64,000 bases of DNA from Bagarius yarrelli (GCA_005784505.1 VCAZ01000005.1:5673501-5737500), one strand, 5' to 3'. Counted from the stretch's first letter, positions 45,725-58,620 are shown. Program-made: numbers and translations. The notes: generated by a model from the letters alone, not told the origin.

Positions 45725-46000
45725 ACTTCACCTAAAAGACGCTCTTAACGGTCTGGTTCCAGCTACGGTGGTAATGTTTACTTCTTTGCTACGACGGCGT
45801 GTGAGTGTGTGATTTGTGTGGTGGTGGAACAGATGCGCTATGTAACACTGTTCGACTTTTACTGTTCTCCTTACACTCAGTTTAAAACACACCGAGTTGG
45901 ACAGGTCGCCAATACACTAGTGATACACACAGAGAAGGAAGAGGGAAAGAAGATCGTTTTAAAGACGCAGCTGAGAGGAATCAGCCTTCCAGCGTTCATG

Positions 46001-46158
46001 ATGGCGATGTTCCGCAATTTTGTTTCTGCTGCCCAGCTCCGACAGCCTCACCCCCAGCCCCAGCTGCAACATGGAGAGAGTCTGGAGAGCCAGTTTTCCT
46101 GCCCCATCTGCCTGGAGGTGTATCACAAACCCGTCAGCATCGCCAGCTGCGCCCATAC
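46001..46158 (+). CDS. rnf166: RING finger protein 166, exon 1 (partial gene)
   Basis: The first coding exon of a RING-type E3 ubiquitin ligase of the RNF114/125/138/166 family, linked to ubiquitination in antiviral signalling and xenophagy. It encodes MAMFRNFVSAAQLRQ, a Q/P-rich stretch, then CPICLEVYHKPVSIASCAHT. Cys34, Cys37, Cys50 and His52 are the first zinc ligands of a C3HC4 RING. The rest of the RING, the C2HC and C2H2 fingers and the UIM are not in the window. I chose the ATG at 46001 over the one at 45998 because it has A at -3 and G at +4 and gives the human N-terminus. The frame stays open upstream to 45809. Donor GTGAGT. Confidence 0.93.
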
Positions 46159-48276
46159 GTGAGTAACACCTGGAATTACCTTCACTGGCGCACTGCCGAT
46201 CTTCTGTATGGACTCGGTGATTTATCACTTTACCCCAATAAACACACTGGCGCTACTGTTCCTGCTCATAAACATCTTCATCATCATTAAAACCACCATT
46301 ATTTATCATTCTGGTTTAACGGTTATGCATTTATTATACAAATGAGCTATAACAAAGATCCACAGATCTGATTGTATTAAAAATATACAAAAGCTCATAA
46401 TGTAGTTGAGTAAAATGTGAAACCTTCAAAACCTAAAGATCCATCGTCATTGTGTGTCTATTGTTGTCATCGTTTCTTTGTTACTGAAGCCTCTCAGTCT
46501 CACACAGGTTTGAAAATGACACCCAGCTCTGTAATCTGTCCCCCTGTCTGACTGAGTGCTCCTCCTTTCTTTCTCATCCTTTTTTTTTTTTATTTCATAA
46601 TGTGTCGGTTTTTGCAGGTTCTACTTCTAAGATGCTAGAGTGTGTAAGCATGAGGAGAAAACAGAACAAAGCAAGCATGGTGCTGGGGGCACGTGATGTG
46701 GGAGGTTGTGAGACGGGTGCGAGCATCGCTGTGGATAAACCCGCATCATACGGGTTAGTCGAGGGAGCAGAAAGAAAAGTAAGACAGCTGTTGTGTCGAG
46801 TCAGTGAGAACAGGAAGAGGAAGCTGGTTTCTGGCTGTCTGTGTGTGTTAGTGGGACGGATGTCTGTTTTATTCCCAGGTGGTGTTAATAAAGTATTATA
46901 TGCAGTTAGAACAATGTCATACATATATAATGTATATACTGTGGACTAAAGATATACTGTTTTAAATAGATAATAAGATGTGACATGCATCTTACATGTT
47001 GTTTAAACTGAAATGTGTGTACATGATCACCCTATAACCATAAATATCCACCCAGTGTTTTTATTTTAATCTCATTCAATCATTTCTCCTTTCAGATCAA
47101 GCTTTGTGATGTCACACAGACGGTGCACATGATTGTTGATTGACAGTGCAGTTTTAGCATAGATTCACCCCGAGCGAGATATAAACTGTTCGCCGTTGTT
47201 TTGACGCTGGAACAAAATGTCGTTTAAGAAATTGTGGGTGTAATAACGAACACAGCAGTCGTCATTCACTCTTAACATCTAAACCTCTGAAGACACAATG
47301 GCTGAATGTTTTGCCCCCCTGATCTACCTAAATGTGCTCATGTTCGCACAAACCATTAATCACCAGACTGTTTCATAAACAAGAGTCAGTGTAAAGCAGG
47401 TTCTAATAAGAAGTTACTTCTGAAAAATGAATCGGTATCAACTATTTGTGTTTCTGCTTCACCCTTAGTAGTCATCAGTGTAAATGTTTCTATGAACTGG
47501 TGCAAATCAAATTCTTTTTAAATAATGTGCTAAAGTTTTACGATAAATGCCGCTATGGTGTAAACTCTCAGTGAACATTGTCATCGTTTCTATGTACAAT
47601 CTTCCTAATATAATTCATAATTACCCGTTTATAATAAACAGTGCATTAAAGTGTCGATAAAGATAACATGGTAGCACTGCATTAATCGTATCTTTGTAAT
47701 GTATCTTTAATAAGTCATAACATTTATTTTAAATAGTTTCAGAGTGGAAACACCCCACAGAACAGAGTGGTGGGGTGAAGAGAATTCATTAACATTTAAA
47801 GCAACATGGAGCTGTTTTCGGCAAGGTAAAATGAGTGTTTTTTTATAAATGAGTAATTTTTAATTCAAGTATATTATAGACTTTATTAAGACCATAAAGA
47901 ATCACATTAACTCCTGTTGATATATATTTTTCTATTTTGACTCAATAATAATAACAGTCCTGAACTAAAGAAGCATTGTAATTTATAACACTGTTAAATC
48001 TGTCAGTTTACACCCTCTTTATACACATAACAAAACACTCTCATTTGGGGTGTCCTAAAACAGAAAGCAATTAAATGAATACACTAGATAAACAAACAAA
48101 TAACAACTATAGAAACATTTCTATTGATTAAACTGTTATCAAGACTGTGGTGGTGTTAATTGCATTATTTACTGATATGTGTAATAATACATTCATTAAA
48201 GAATAAATAGTTATTCTATTATATTTGATACTATAATAGAGTATTTTGCCCAATTATCCCATATACCAGTTTGGCC
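46159..48276 (+). other. rnf166 intron 1, left part
   Basis: No transposon recognised. Open frames at 46595-46949 on both strands show no domain and no codon pattern I trust. A CAG|GTTCTACTTC at 46615-46628 can follow exon 1 in phase but stops after three residues. Confidence 0.4.
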
Positions 48277-48800
48277 AATAGGGCTGCACAATCTATCATT
48301 TCAGCATCGGCATCACAATGTTCTTATCTGCAATAGTCGACTGCATTACAGTTCAGAACACATGTGATTTGTGGATTAATTGTAAAGTTTACTAAAAGAG
48401 TGAAGGTTTATTATTTACACATTGTATTAAGTTACTGTGTAAACATTTCAAACAAGATTTAAAGCTTTCAGACGCAAGAAACAAGAATCTCTTTTGTAGC
48501 TTTAACAAAGAATAATTGTACTTAATTTATACGGTGAAGATTATACAGTGTGATTTTCAAGTTTAATTATTCAATTTCTGTCTAAAAAAATCACCAGAAA
48601 AACATAAAACACTTACATCTTTGCTCTATTGTGTTTATCGATACTTATTTGTTTATTATATTTTACACATATTTTACTCCCTTAAAAAAAATCACCCCAA
48701 TTATTCTAAAATAATAAATTCTTTACAAATACAGCAATAAATATCACAGAAAAACAAAATATTGCAATGTAAGTTTTTTCCAATATCATGCAGCCCTATT
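48277..48800. mobile_element. MITE, 524 bp, terminal repeat AATAGGGCTGCA
   Basis: Left end AATAGGGCTGCACAAT and right end, reversed, AATAGGGCTGCATGAT. AT-rich interior with no coding capacity. A truncated relative lies at 2783-3035. Confidence 0.75.
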
Positions 48801-49366
48801 CCAATATGACAGAACTAATAACCAATCAAAAAAGGGTTAAATATGGTTAAACAGATCAGTGTCTATTGTTATGATAGATCTGTTTGAAGAGCAATAATAT
48901 TGTTTTAGTCCCTGACTTGTGCTGTTAGCTGTAAATCCTGGCTGCAGAAGAAGCTGTGTTCTACTATTGAAAATAAACTGAAATTTCAGCAGTCACACCC
49001 TCGTGAGCCAGGATTTAAATACATTTGGCTCAGCAAGAATCCGCCCCTCAGAAAAGGGCAAATAAATATTTTGTCCCAGCACTGGATTAATTCAGTGTCA
49101 GTTTAATGAGATTAAAATGAATTACTCCTACATTAAAAAGCAGATGTGTCTCGAAGTGTGTGTGTGCAGTAAACAGCACTGCTCTGTGCTATCTCACACG
49201 ACCACATGGTTGTTACCGTTTTTATCCAGTAGAGAGGAACTGAAGAAATATTGAGATATTTGGTGTCCATGATGCCGTGTGAGGAAACTCCTGCTGCAAG
49301 ACACCAACAAAGGATGAGAGGAGGAGATGCTTCTGTTAATGCACAGGAGATATAACACACAGGGGT

Positions 49367-49460
49367 GGTCGGCACAGTGGTTAAAGGTGTTGAACTGGTA
49401 ATTAGAAAATCAAGGTTAGATTCCTAGCATCAGCATTCTGCCACTGCTGGGCCCCTAAGA
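49367..49460 (+). repeat. SINE S2, truncated copy
   Basis: GGTCGGCACAGTGGTTAAAG, GGTTAGATTCCTAGCATC and CTGCTGGGCCCCTAAG match S2 elsewhere. The tail is missing. Confidence 0.6.
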
Positions 49461-50819
49461 AAGGAATTAGAACATGACGATGCCCCTGTGCACAAAGCCT
49501 CTGTAGACTTTCTTTCATAAATGCTTTGTTATGGTTAAAGTGGATAAACTGGAGTGTCCTGCACACACTCAGTGATGCGTTTCCCCAAAGCATCGTTAGC
49601 TAACTGTTGTTAGTTCCATTAAACTTGCATCCATAGCTGCTTTTTGGAAATGCACCCCTGATTGAGCTTAAACAAACTAAAGCATTGTCCGGTTGTCAGT
49701 GTGTGGGTCTATGTGGACCAAATGATAGCAACATTATACTTGTTTTTTTCCAGTGTTTATTTCTAGTTTTTATTGCTAAATTTGCAGTTAAGAGTCAGAT
49801 AAGCTGCATTATGTTAATAATCATAATCATAATCTTAATGATGTTCTCTTTTTTAAGAACGTTTTTATAAACTGTTACTAGAATGAATTGGTTTGTTAAA
49901 TAATCTGATATATACCAACAGAGTGTGTGTTAGTCTTTTAAACAGCAGCATTGTGGGGAGAAAATGCGCTGGTTACTTACATTATTCAATAGGAAGCGTC
50001 CTGTGGTGGTCACGTCCGTAACACCTATTAAAGGTTGATTACAGTAGTGAGGTGAGGTGAAATGTACATTATAATTAGCATAGACATATTTGGACTTTGT
50101 ATATAGAGTACAAAATATTTGTATTAATATTTATTATAGAATATTAACGTTTTCTTTGAATCATTATAGTCGTGACAAAACACTGAAGCACTAATACTTC
50201 CTAAATATATCACTTATAAATTTAGAAAGCTTTGCATTTATAACAACGTGGCTGTATTTATTTCTCAAGCACGCCCCCATCTTTTTGCAAAATATCATTG
50301 ATCAAATAATACCGTTGGTGAATAAATAAGCAATTTCCCAACATCAGTACAATAAAATACAGACAACAGTTGTTAAAGAACAACTACGAATGGGTTTTCT
50401 TATTATAGAAAAAGCTTTAATATTTTTATGGCAAGGTTGACATTTGCATGGAATTGCTCTTTACTAGTACACATGAAACACTGACAAGGTTAAATTGAAT
50501 GGTGTTAATCACTCACACACACACTCACACTGATTACAGGAAGCCCACATCAGGGACAGAGCAGCATGACAATCTAATTATAGCTCAAATTATAATGAAA
50601 TGCACACTGTTCGGGCAACCTTTTCATAACACACACACTTTAAGCACAGGGTCTCATACTGGTGATGCCCAGGGTGAAAATGTGATAGCAATATTAACCT
50701 GCTCTGTGTGGCAATAATGGTAACTGTGGGCATGAATTTAACCTTCTTGTTGCCCTCTGGTCAGATTTGACTAGTTTTTTTTCTAACCCCAATAGAAACA
50801 GTATGTTCTTTTTTTAAAG

Positions 50820-50960
50820 ATTTTTTTTTGCCTTTACTTAGACAGACAGAGATGAAATGGGGGAGATAGAGATGGGTGGGTGGGGGTCTCCGAAAAGGAC
50901 CCGAGCTGGAATCGAACCCAGGTCGTTGGAGCACAGCTTTGCATGTGGTGGCACTGTGGG
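50820..50960 (-). repeat. tRNA-like SINE fragment, family S4
   Basis: Reverse-oriented B-box-like sequence (TGGAATCGAACCCAGGTC) and GGGTTAAGGCACC. A piece near 425-505 may be related. Confidence 0.5.
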
Positions 50961-51319
50961 GTATTGGGTTAAGGCACCGGCACCCCCACAAACAGTATGT
51001 TTTCAAATGTTGAATATCTAATATTTCCTCTTTAGGAAAACTCTACTTTTAAGAAGATTAGGGTTCAAGTCCCTGCAACACTGCCACCTCTGGGTCTTTT
51101 ACCCTGTCCCTGCTCCAGGGTGCACTGCTACATGACTGACCCTGACCCCAACCTCTTAAACTGGAAAAAATGAAAAGGGTTGTGTGGGTAACTGAGCAGT
51201 TTGGGCAGGTTGCAGGTCAGGACTGCAACAGAGGGCAAATGTTCTGACTCACTTGCTGCTCATAGATCACAGATAATATGACATCATGAAAACTATTAGA
51301 CTGGGATATGTAATTTAAT

Positions 51320-51840
51320 CCCAATGAAAGAGGTATGGCCTGTGAGTCTTAGTCTTGGTGAAGAAGGTGTGGCCTCTAGGGCTCAGTCTTAATAAAGAAG
51401 GTGTTGCTTCTGAGTCTCATAATTAATGGAGGAGGTGTGTCCTGTGAGTCCTCTGAATTTTAGTCTTAATGAAGGTGTGGCCTTTAAGTCTTAGTCTTGA
51501 TAAAGGTGTGTCCCTTAAGTCTTTGTCTTGATGACCTTTAAGCCTCAGTCTTAATGAATGAGGTGTGGCCTCTGAGTCTCAGTCTTGATGAAGGTGTGGC
51601 CTCTGAGTCTCAGTCTTGATGAAGGTGTGGCCTCTGAGTCTCAGTCTTGATGAAGGTGTGGCCTCTGAGTCTCTGTCTTAATGAAGGTGTGGCCTCTGAG
51701 TCATGGTCTTAATGAAGGAAGTGTGGCCTCTGAGTGTTAGTCTTGATGAAGGTGTGGCCTCTGACTCCTAGTCTTGATGAGGGTGTGGCCTCTAAATCTT
51801 AGTTTTAATAAATGAGGTGTGGCCTCCGAGTCGTCGTTTA
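51320..51840 (+). repeat. 31-bp minisatellite
   Basis: About sixteen tandem copies of a unit containing GGTGTGGCCTCTGAGTCT, then CAGTCTTGATGAA. The central copies (51560-51680) are nearly identical and the outer ones are diverged. Confidence 0.9.
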
Positions 51841-51889
51841 AATAAGAGTTGTTGAATTTGTCTCTTTTGTGCCCTCTTGCTACCTGGAA

Positions 51890-52290
51890 AAAAGCTACGA
51901 TAGCAGTCAGGCCTTCACAACCCGAATGTTTAACGGTTTTCTTCCCTCAAGCCATCAGGCTCCTCAACTCAGAACTGAACTGAACTACCTCAACTGACAC
52001 AAACAAACACTTAATCAATAAAAATATGTTTTTACAGCACCAAAAAACACAAATAAAAATATTCTGTTTATGTAGCGACGCTTTTTTATGCTGTTTTGCG
52101 TATTATTGTACTCTATTTACACGTCATAGCTCATATTCTGGTCGGTGCTATTAAATGTAATCGTATATAGAGTGTTTTGTATTGTTTATGTGCCCTGTGT
52201 GAAGTGTGTTTTTATATTCACTATTTACAGTGTCTGTGTTGCGCTGTTTGCACCAGATTGCACACTCTGCACTGCACATTGCTATGACGA
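51890..52290 (+). mobile_element. LINE 3' end fragment (L2-like)
   Basis: It contains TTTTCTTCCCTCAAGCCATC and AGGCTCCTCAACTCAGAACT, the usual end of L2 ORF2, followed by an AT-rich tail with TTTGCACCAGATTGCACAC. Confidence 0.55.
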
Positions 52291-53073
52291 TTGATTCTTT
52301 AGTCTTTAGCAGACTAAGGGGTCGTAGATAACTATTATAACTGGTGTTAACAGTGCAGTGTTGTAGATGTGATCAGATCACAACTGTTTTAATTTAGGAA
52401 ATGTGCTGCCGTGTGAACTGTGTGCAGAAAGATGTGTAGAGTAGCAGACTTTATCGCAAGTGTTTATTTTGTCTTTGTGTGTCTCTGCCTTGTTGTTTGC
52501 GTCTTTATATATTTCTTGGTGTAGGAGTTTTAACAGTCTGCAGTGTTGGAATAACAGACACCTTCTTGGGTCAGCAAGAAGTGAGGGAGCTGAGTCATAG
52601 ACCTGATATCTTCATTTTCTCATCCCATTTAAAGAATGACCCGAATACAGAATCCAATTATGTCTGAAAACGGCCAACTGTTCTCCAGCGGCTTTCCCCC
52701 TTACGCTCTGTTCACTACTGAGCAGCGTTCCGTCCCACTGACCCCGGCCCTCCCTCTGGTTTACTGCAGTACAGCTGTAGCACTGAGTTATAAATGTGCT
52801 AGTTGTCATTCCTTAATCTCAGTTATTAACTAGAAGGTCTCCTCCTGAGAATGTTACCACTCCACCTATCGTTAAGTTATCATAAGCTGTATCTTGTACC
52901 GTCTTTTGACCGATGATTCATAGTTGTGATATATAAAAATATCAATATTTGACAAACAACATACCATCCTATGTTATTTATTACATTTTAATAAGAGTCA
53001 GTTGGTGCGTCATTTTAACAAAAACGCTGGTATTTACTTTACATTAACTATAAACTATAATTAACTATTATGT

Positions 53074-53330
53074 AGGTGCAGTGGTGGCTCAAATGGTTAA
53101 GGTGCTGAGTTGTTGATCTGAAGACCAGAAACACCTGGGGTCAAGCCCCACCACCGGCAAGTCAACCACTGTTGGGTCCTTGAGCAAGACCCTTAACCCC
53201 TCCTGCTCCAGGGGCGCTGTATCATAGCTGACCCTGCGCTCTGACCCCAACTTACTAAGATGGGATATGCGAAAAAATGCATTTCATTGGCTCTGTACAC
53301 ATACCTTGCACAATGAATTGAATATATTAT
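53074..53330 (+). repeat. SINE S1, copy 3
   Basis: Full-length copy with the A-box-like start, the LINE-B-like tail (CATTTCATTGGCTCTG) and an ATTGAATAT end. Confidence 0.85.
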
Positions 53331-54611
53331 TTTATTTTTTTTATTATAATCGGAAATAGCAAATTAAAGGCACATTTAATGTATATCCTGTTAACATCCA
53401 TTGACTACATGACCTCCATTGAGTAGTAAATCTGAATTATAAAAAAACAAAAACGTGTGTGCAAATAATCCTGTGCTTTCAGATAATAAAGCGGATGCTG
53501 CTATTTTGTTAAGTTGAACCTTATTTGCAGTGAATTAATGTGATAATTGCATTGACATGCTGTTCATGTGGCATATATTGACAAATTATTTAGAGCCTTA
53601 CAGAACTATATTTCGTGATGGTTGCTGCTTTCCTCCTTCACCTTTAAAAATCGACTCTTGCTTTAATGCTACAGTGTTCGTCTTCAGTCTACATTTTCCT
53701 TCTGTTATTTTTGTGGCTTAAAACAAGTGCCTGTCATAAATGACTAGATGTAATAGAAAAATTAGGGCTCAGTCTGAAATCACATACCCTCCTATATATG
53801 CAAAAACTCAGTATATTGTGTACACCAAGCAAAATAATTAACACAACAATTTGCATTAATATGCAGGTATTTAAGTTATGACTAACATTATATTTAGCCA
53901 ACAAACTATACAGAGTTAGACAAATGCCCCTGTCCTCTACAGTCAGAGGTATTTTAAAGTAGCTCAAAAATACTAGTTTTTTTACATGAATTGTGTTATT
54001 TCCTTAATAACAAATGCAAGTATACAAGTTCACAAAAGAAATCACATTGCTTTAATTGTTTTTAGTCATGTTTTTGTTCAATTATTTGCTTGTAAAAAAT
54101 TAATTAATTCAACATTTTTGTTAGTCAGTAAACTTTTTATTAATTTTAAAAAAAATTTTGTTTTTTAGTTGTTACACTTTGAAAAAATGTAGAGAACAGA
54201 ACGGTGTTGTACTGCACCACAAATTATAAAGTTACTGCCTCTACAATTTTGCCTTCACAAATTCGTATGCACACTCTGTTATACCATAACGATAAATAAA
54301 TTCCAACCCAGTTATAAGTTATAGGTATTTACATATTTAAATCCAGTGTCAAACATTCTGAAACTTTCTTTTAAATATTAACTTTTTTATTTTCAAATAA
54401 TTTCATAATGATTTCATATTAAAATGAACATAAGGCTAAATTAGTCCAGTGTGATGGTCTTAATAATTTATATATATATACTTGATAATTGTATTATATA
54501 ATAAACCCCAGGAAGCATGTCCCTGATCTGTTGATTCTTTCTCATTTGGTCAGGTTTCTCAAGTTTGGCCATAAAAATACAAATTTTAGGTTGCATAATA
54601 TACACATTTCG
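53331..54611. other. rnf166 intron 1, AT-rich unique stretch
   Basis: No repeat or exon recognised. Confidence 0.35.
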
Positions 54612-54890
54612 GGGCAGGTTGGCTCAAATGGTTAAGGTGCTACTGAGTTGTTAATCTGGAAGACCAGAAACACCTGGGTTTCAAGCCCCACCTCCGGCAA
54701 GTCAACCACTGTTGGGTCCTTGAGCAAGACCCTTAAACCCCTTCCTGCTCCAGGGGCGCTGTATCATAGCTGACCCTGCGCTCTGACCCCAACTTACTAA
54801 GATGGGATATGCGAAAAAAAAATGCATTTCATTGGCTCTGTACACGTACCTTGCACAATGACAATGAATTGAATATTATTATTATTATTA
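54612..54890 (+). repeat. SINE S1, copy 4
   Basis: Full-length copy ending in an ATT simple repeat (to about 54895). Confidence 0.85.
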
Positions 54891-55424
54891 TTTATTTTAG
54901 GTTGCATAATAACATTGACTAAATTCCACAATATCTCTTACTGCAGGTGTTCCTAACATCAACACAGACTGGATAACGAGCAAACCAAAAAATGCCTCTA
55001 CTGTCTTTTTTTACAGAGAACAAAAGTCAATGAGATCAATGTTGGTCAAGTAGCAAACTACCTAAGGAAAAACGTAAGTGCTTTATGTGTGAATGATGAT
55101 AGAATTTCCAAATGTACAGCTCAGATAAAATTTTCACTCTGGCTGAGAATATTTGTCACAGTTTTTACATTCTAATGCAATGCAATGGTATTCTGGTCAA
55201 ATTTAATGTGTTTTCAGGAAGCCAAACATCTCGTTAATTGGAGAGAAAATTATTTTTTAATTGTTTTCAAAATAAAAGCAAGTAATATAAATTATCATAG
55301 CAGGATGAAGCTGTGAAAATAAAAATTGTATGTTTACTTGCAGGCTTTTGCAGGCGGGAGTGAGACAAATCTTTAATATTGTGGGCGGAAATAGAAGAAA
55401 TGTTTTCGTGGGAGAGGGCTATAG

Positions 55425-56293
55425 CTGGACAATAATTTGATATTAATATATATCGCGATAGATTTTTTGTTCAATAACGGTGATATGAAATATATTTCTG
55501 ATATTTTAATATGCATCACAGCGTTCGTCACTAAATGACGTTCAAGGCACAGCTGGCAGAAAGAGCAGAGCACTCCTGCCATCTTACATGCCCCTCCCAC
55601 TCTCCCGAGCTCTATTTGAACGTAAACTCTGAGTTCGAGTTGTGCGGATTTCATCGTAATTCGTCAAAAGTTCAAACTCTTACAACTCGTGATTGTCGGC
55701 ACGCACAGTAAACAAGTGAGCGATGTTTACTAAGCCAAAACACACGCATGCAGTGCTTTTTAGGTAAATGTCTGTCTGTGTCACTATTGCTATACATAAC
55801 ATGCTTAAAAAATGAGTCTCTGTTTTATGCGCGTATAGTAGATTCGGTTCCGTTCCAGTGCCGCTAATCAATGAAGTCTAAATACAAATAAAAGGTGAAC
55901 ATTTATTTATTTATAGCATTTTTATTTCTTAAATATTATATAGTTCTATAGGCAAACAATTTTTTTTTCATCTTATTTTTAGATTTACAGCATTTGGCAG
56001 ACGTCCTTATCCAGAGCGACTTGCCTTTATCTCTTTTATACAACTGAGCAATTAGGGGTTAAGAACCTTGCTCAGGGGCCCAGCAGTGGTGGAGCTGGGA
56101 ATTGAACCCACAATCTTTGGGTTGGTAGTCCAACACCTTAACTATGAGCCACCACTAGAGTTTGTAGGTACAGACTTCCATTGGCAGACGTCTGAGTCTT
56201 TTCTAAAATACAAATCGATATCAGAATTATATCGTATTGACCGAAATTAAGAAATATATCATGATATAAAATTTGTCCATATCGCCCAGCCCT
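55425..56293. mobile_element. MITE with imperfect terminal repeats, carrying a SINE
   Basis: Left end AGGGCTATAGCTGGACAATA. The right end, reversed, reads AGGGCTGGGCGATATGGACA. ATAT/CGATA-rich inner ends occur on both sides. SINE S3 is inserted at about 55980-56155. Confidence 0.7.
55980..56155. repeat. SINE S3, best copy
   Basis: It contains CATTTGGCAGACGTCCTTAT, TTATACAACTGAGCAATTAG, GGGCCCAGCAGTGG and, in reverse, a B-box-like element (GGGAATTGAACCCAC). This is a common otophysan-type tRNA-like repeat. Confidence 0.75.
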
Positions 56294-56295
56294 CG

Positions 56296-57540
56296 AGCAG
56301 GTAGAGCGTTTCTGAAAAATCAGTTTGCGCAGGTCTTTAGTTCAAAGGTACTTCAAACTATGCAAAACTATACTATACAGAACCTTCTTTTTTTAAATGA
56401 TTGGGAAATACAGGCTTATGCAAATGTTGCATTATTTGAAGGCTTGGACTTTCCTTGCATAACATCTGGCAACCTTCAAATCTGAAAACACGGTACATGC
56501 AGTGCATTGCATATAATCTGAGAAACACACCCAAAATTAATTGGTTAAAAAAAAGCTGCATGATCTATCACTGAATACATGTTACCTTCCCTGTGTAATA
56601 ATGATGTAACTTTTACATGTAAATCTGAAGCCCTAAAATCAGTTCTCGATTTCAAGCCTGTATCAGTTAAGTGCTGTACCAAACGGATTTTTTCCTGATC
56701 TTGTTGTGTCTTTTTCTCTGTTTTGCAGTCTTTTTCTATACAAATAAGCAGATGGTTGTCTCCCGTCTGTTTAGTGCAATCACTTCATTACCTTTCTCTA
56801 TGTTTATCTGCCCCCCCCACACACTTGCTCTATTGTGATCACATCAGCATTTCGTCACCTTTTTTGCACACACACACACACACAGACACCTGTGCAGCTC
56901 CAAGAGGATTAGGATTTGGCTGAATGTCCACTGTCTCTCACACTCTGAATGCCAGAGGCTTGAGGCGGATTTGAGCGGTGTGTGTCCTGGCATGATCTCC
57001 TCCTCCTCTAAACTGATCTGCATCATAACTCACACACACTCGCTCGAAACCAAGCAATTAACATCCAGCACAGCTTTAATTACACACGAGCCTGCACTGC
57101 TATTACACTTCCACCTCACAACTGCTTAATTCTGTCTGATCCATTATTGTAATACAGTCTTACATCTCTGCCTCTCTGTAAATGCTTCAGTAGGCCGTTA
57201 CCTTTATGTTTTACTCTAAAATCTTACAGAAGTATATTGAGTTCTTTAAAATTAGGAAAATAGGTAGGCAACTGTCACTGTGCTGGAAAGATTTGTTATC
57301 CTGTATCACACAAGCGTAAGCAGGAAGCTTTTATACACCCCACGTCTTTTTTTACTGTGTAAACAAGGCAATGATATCACGTTGAATCTGATCATTGAAG
57401 GCATGACAAAACTCATGCGTCATGGTATTTAGGTGACGCAGTAGCGATGAAAATGTGGAATAAAGTCTTTTTGGGGTTTTTTTGTGCAAAGAAATTCTCG
57501 TTGCTTCGTATAATACGTATGTAATGTAATAAGTTGAACC
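56296..57540. other. rnf166 intron 1, mostly unique
   Basis: Includes a CA run at 56867-56884. The segment 57000-57180 is unique and rich in homeobox-like cores (CAATTAAC, TTTAATTAC). Confidence 0.4.
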
Positions 57541-57745
57541 ACTGATGTCACATGGACTAATTTGTCGATCATCATGGTACTTTCCTGGAGCTTGAACGTG
57601 ATGGTTACCTTGCTGTCTGTGGGAGAATCACTGAGCCCTCAGAGTTCATTAAAACATCTTTAGTTGTGTTCCGAAGGTAAAAGACAGTTTTGAACAACAT
57701 GGTAGTAACTAATTAAAGTCAGAATTAACGTAAGAACTATTCATT
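57540..57745. mobile_element. Nonautonomous DNA transposon, family N1, copy 2
   Basis: It shares GATGTCACATGGACTA, TTGTCGATCATC, GGTTACCTTG and TGTGTTCCGAAG with 31285-31500 and with the wider fish family. Confidence 0.65.
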
Positions 57746-57984
57746 TAAGGGCGTCTGCTAAATGGCAGAAGTTTAAATAACTTCTTATTACTGGTAGTAT
57801 TAGTAGTAGTAGTATTGGTGTCCTCATATCAATGGCCAAGTTATGAATCTGAATCAATGCTGCAATTAGTAATTAATATTATTTATTTTAAATGTGTACT
57901 AATGTTTACGGCTAGCTGTATGTAACGCCACCAAGGCATTGTTGTCTTGGTTATCTCGTGTCATGTTGTGTTGTGTACATACAC

Positions 57985-58620
57985 ACTTAAAACGGTTAGG
58001 TTAAAAATAACCAGATAACCCAACATTGGGTTATCGTCTATTGTTGGATTAGTTTCTTTTCTTTGGGTAGTAAGTTTTATATTTCTTTGGGTAGTAAGTT
58101 TTATATTTCTTTGGGTAGTAAGTTTTATATTTCTTTGGGTAGTAAGTTTTTTAAAAATAACTAATTTGTTGGTTTATTTATAATTTTTCTATTGGGATGC
58201 TATCATGCTACATTGATACAATGTTTACAACTAAATGTTTATGTTTACAACTAATATGTTTAATATTTTGTGGCTATAAAACGAGTGTCTGTGTGGGTAG
58301 TCACAGATATAAAATAGACAAAAAGGAGTGAACAGGGGTAAAGTTAAAAATAGACACATCTGTGGAGAAAATGCGACAATATTTTTGTGTAAGTGCTTAT
58401 AGTCTTTTGTAAAGTAAAAAGCACATATATGCGTAAATTGTAGGACGTTAACTTACCTGTGTATTTTCTGTGACGGCTGTGCCGGTCGACGGTTAAAATG
58501 TAATTCTAAACCAACTGGTTGCGTTGTTATACAAACAAGCTAATGAAAGTTTGAAATAACCCAACATGTTTAACTCAGATACTGGGTACAGTAAATAACC
58601 CAACGTTTTTTAGACTGTAT
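57985..58620. mobile_element. Candidate MITE with AACCCAAC-type ends
   Basis: The left end has ACTTAAAACGGTTAGGTTAA and ATAACCCAACATTGGGTTAT. The right end, reversed, has AGTCTAAAAAACGTTGGGTT. The ends are similar but imperfect. The interior carries the 24-bp tandem repeat. Confidence 0.5.
58068..58152 (+). repeat. 24-bp tandem repeat, 3.5 copies
   Basis: CTTTGGGTAGTAAGTTTTAT plus ATTT, repeated with no visible mismatch, which implies recent expansion. Confidence 0.9.

Larger units (their letters stand above)
45281..46000. promoter_or_regulatory. Divergent ctu2/rnf166 promoter and 5' UTRs
   Basis: Only 720 bases separate the two start codons. The segment is relatively CpG-rich (GACGACGGCG, AGCGAGCGCG) for this AT-rich window, has no recognisable repeat, and carries two opposed ZNF143-type motifs. 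I see no convincing TATA box. Confidence 0.75.

Noticed and set aside
46595..46949. rnf166 exon 2 or an unknown small gene (115-codon frame)
   Set aside because: An AG acceptor joins exon 1 in phase but reads Thr-Phe-Tyr-Phe-stop, not the RING continuation. The open frames have no domain.
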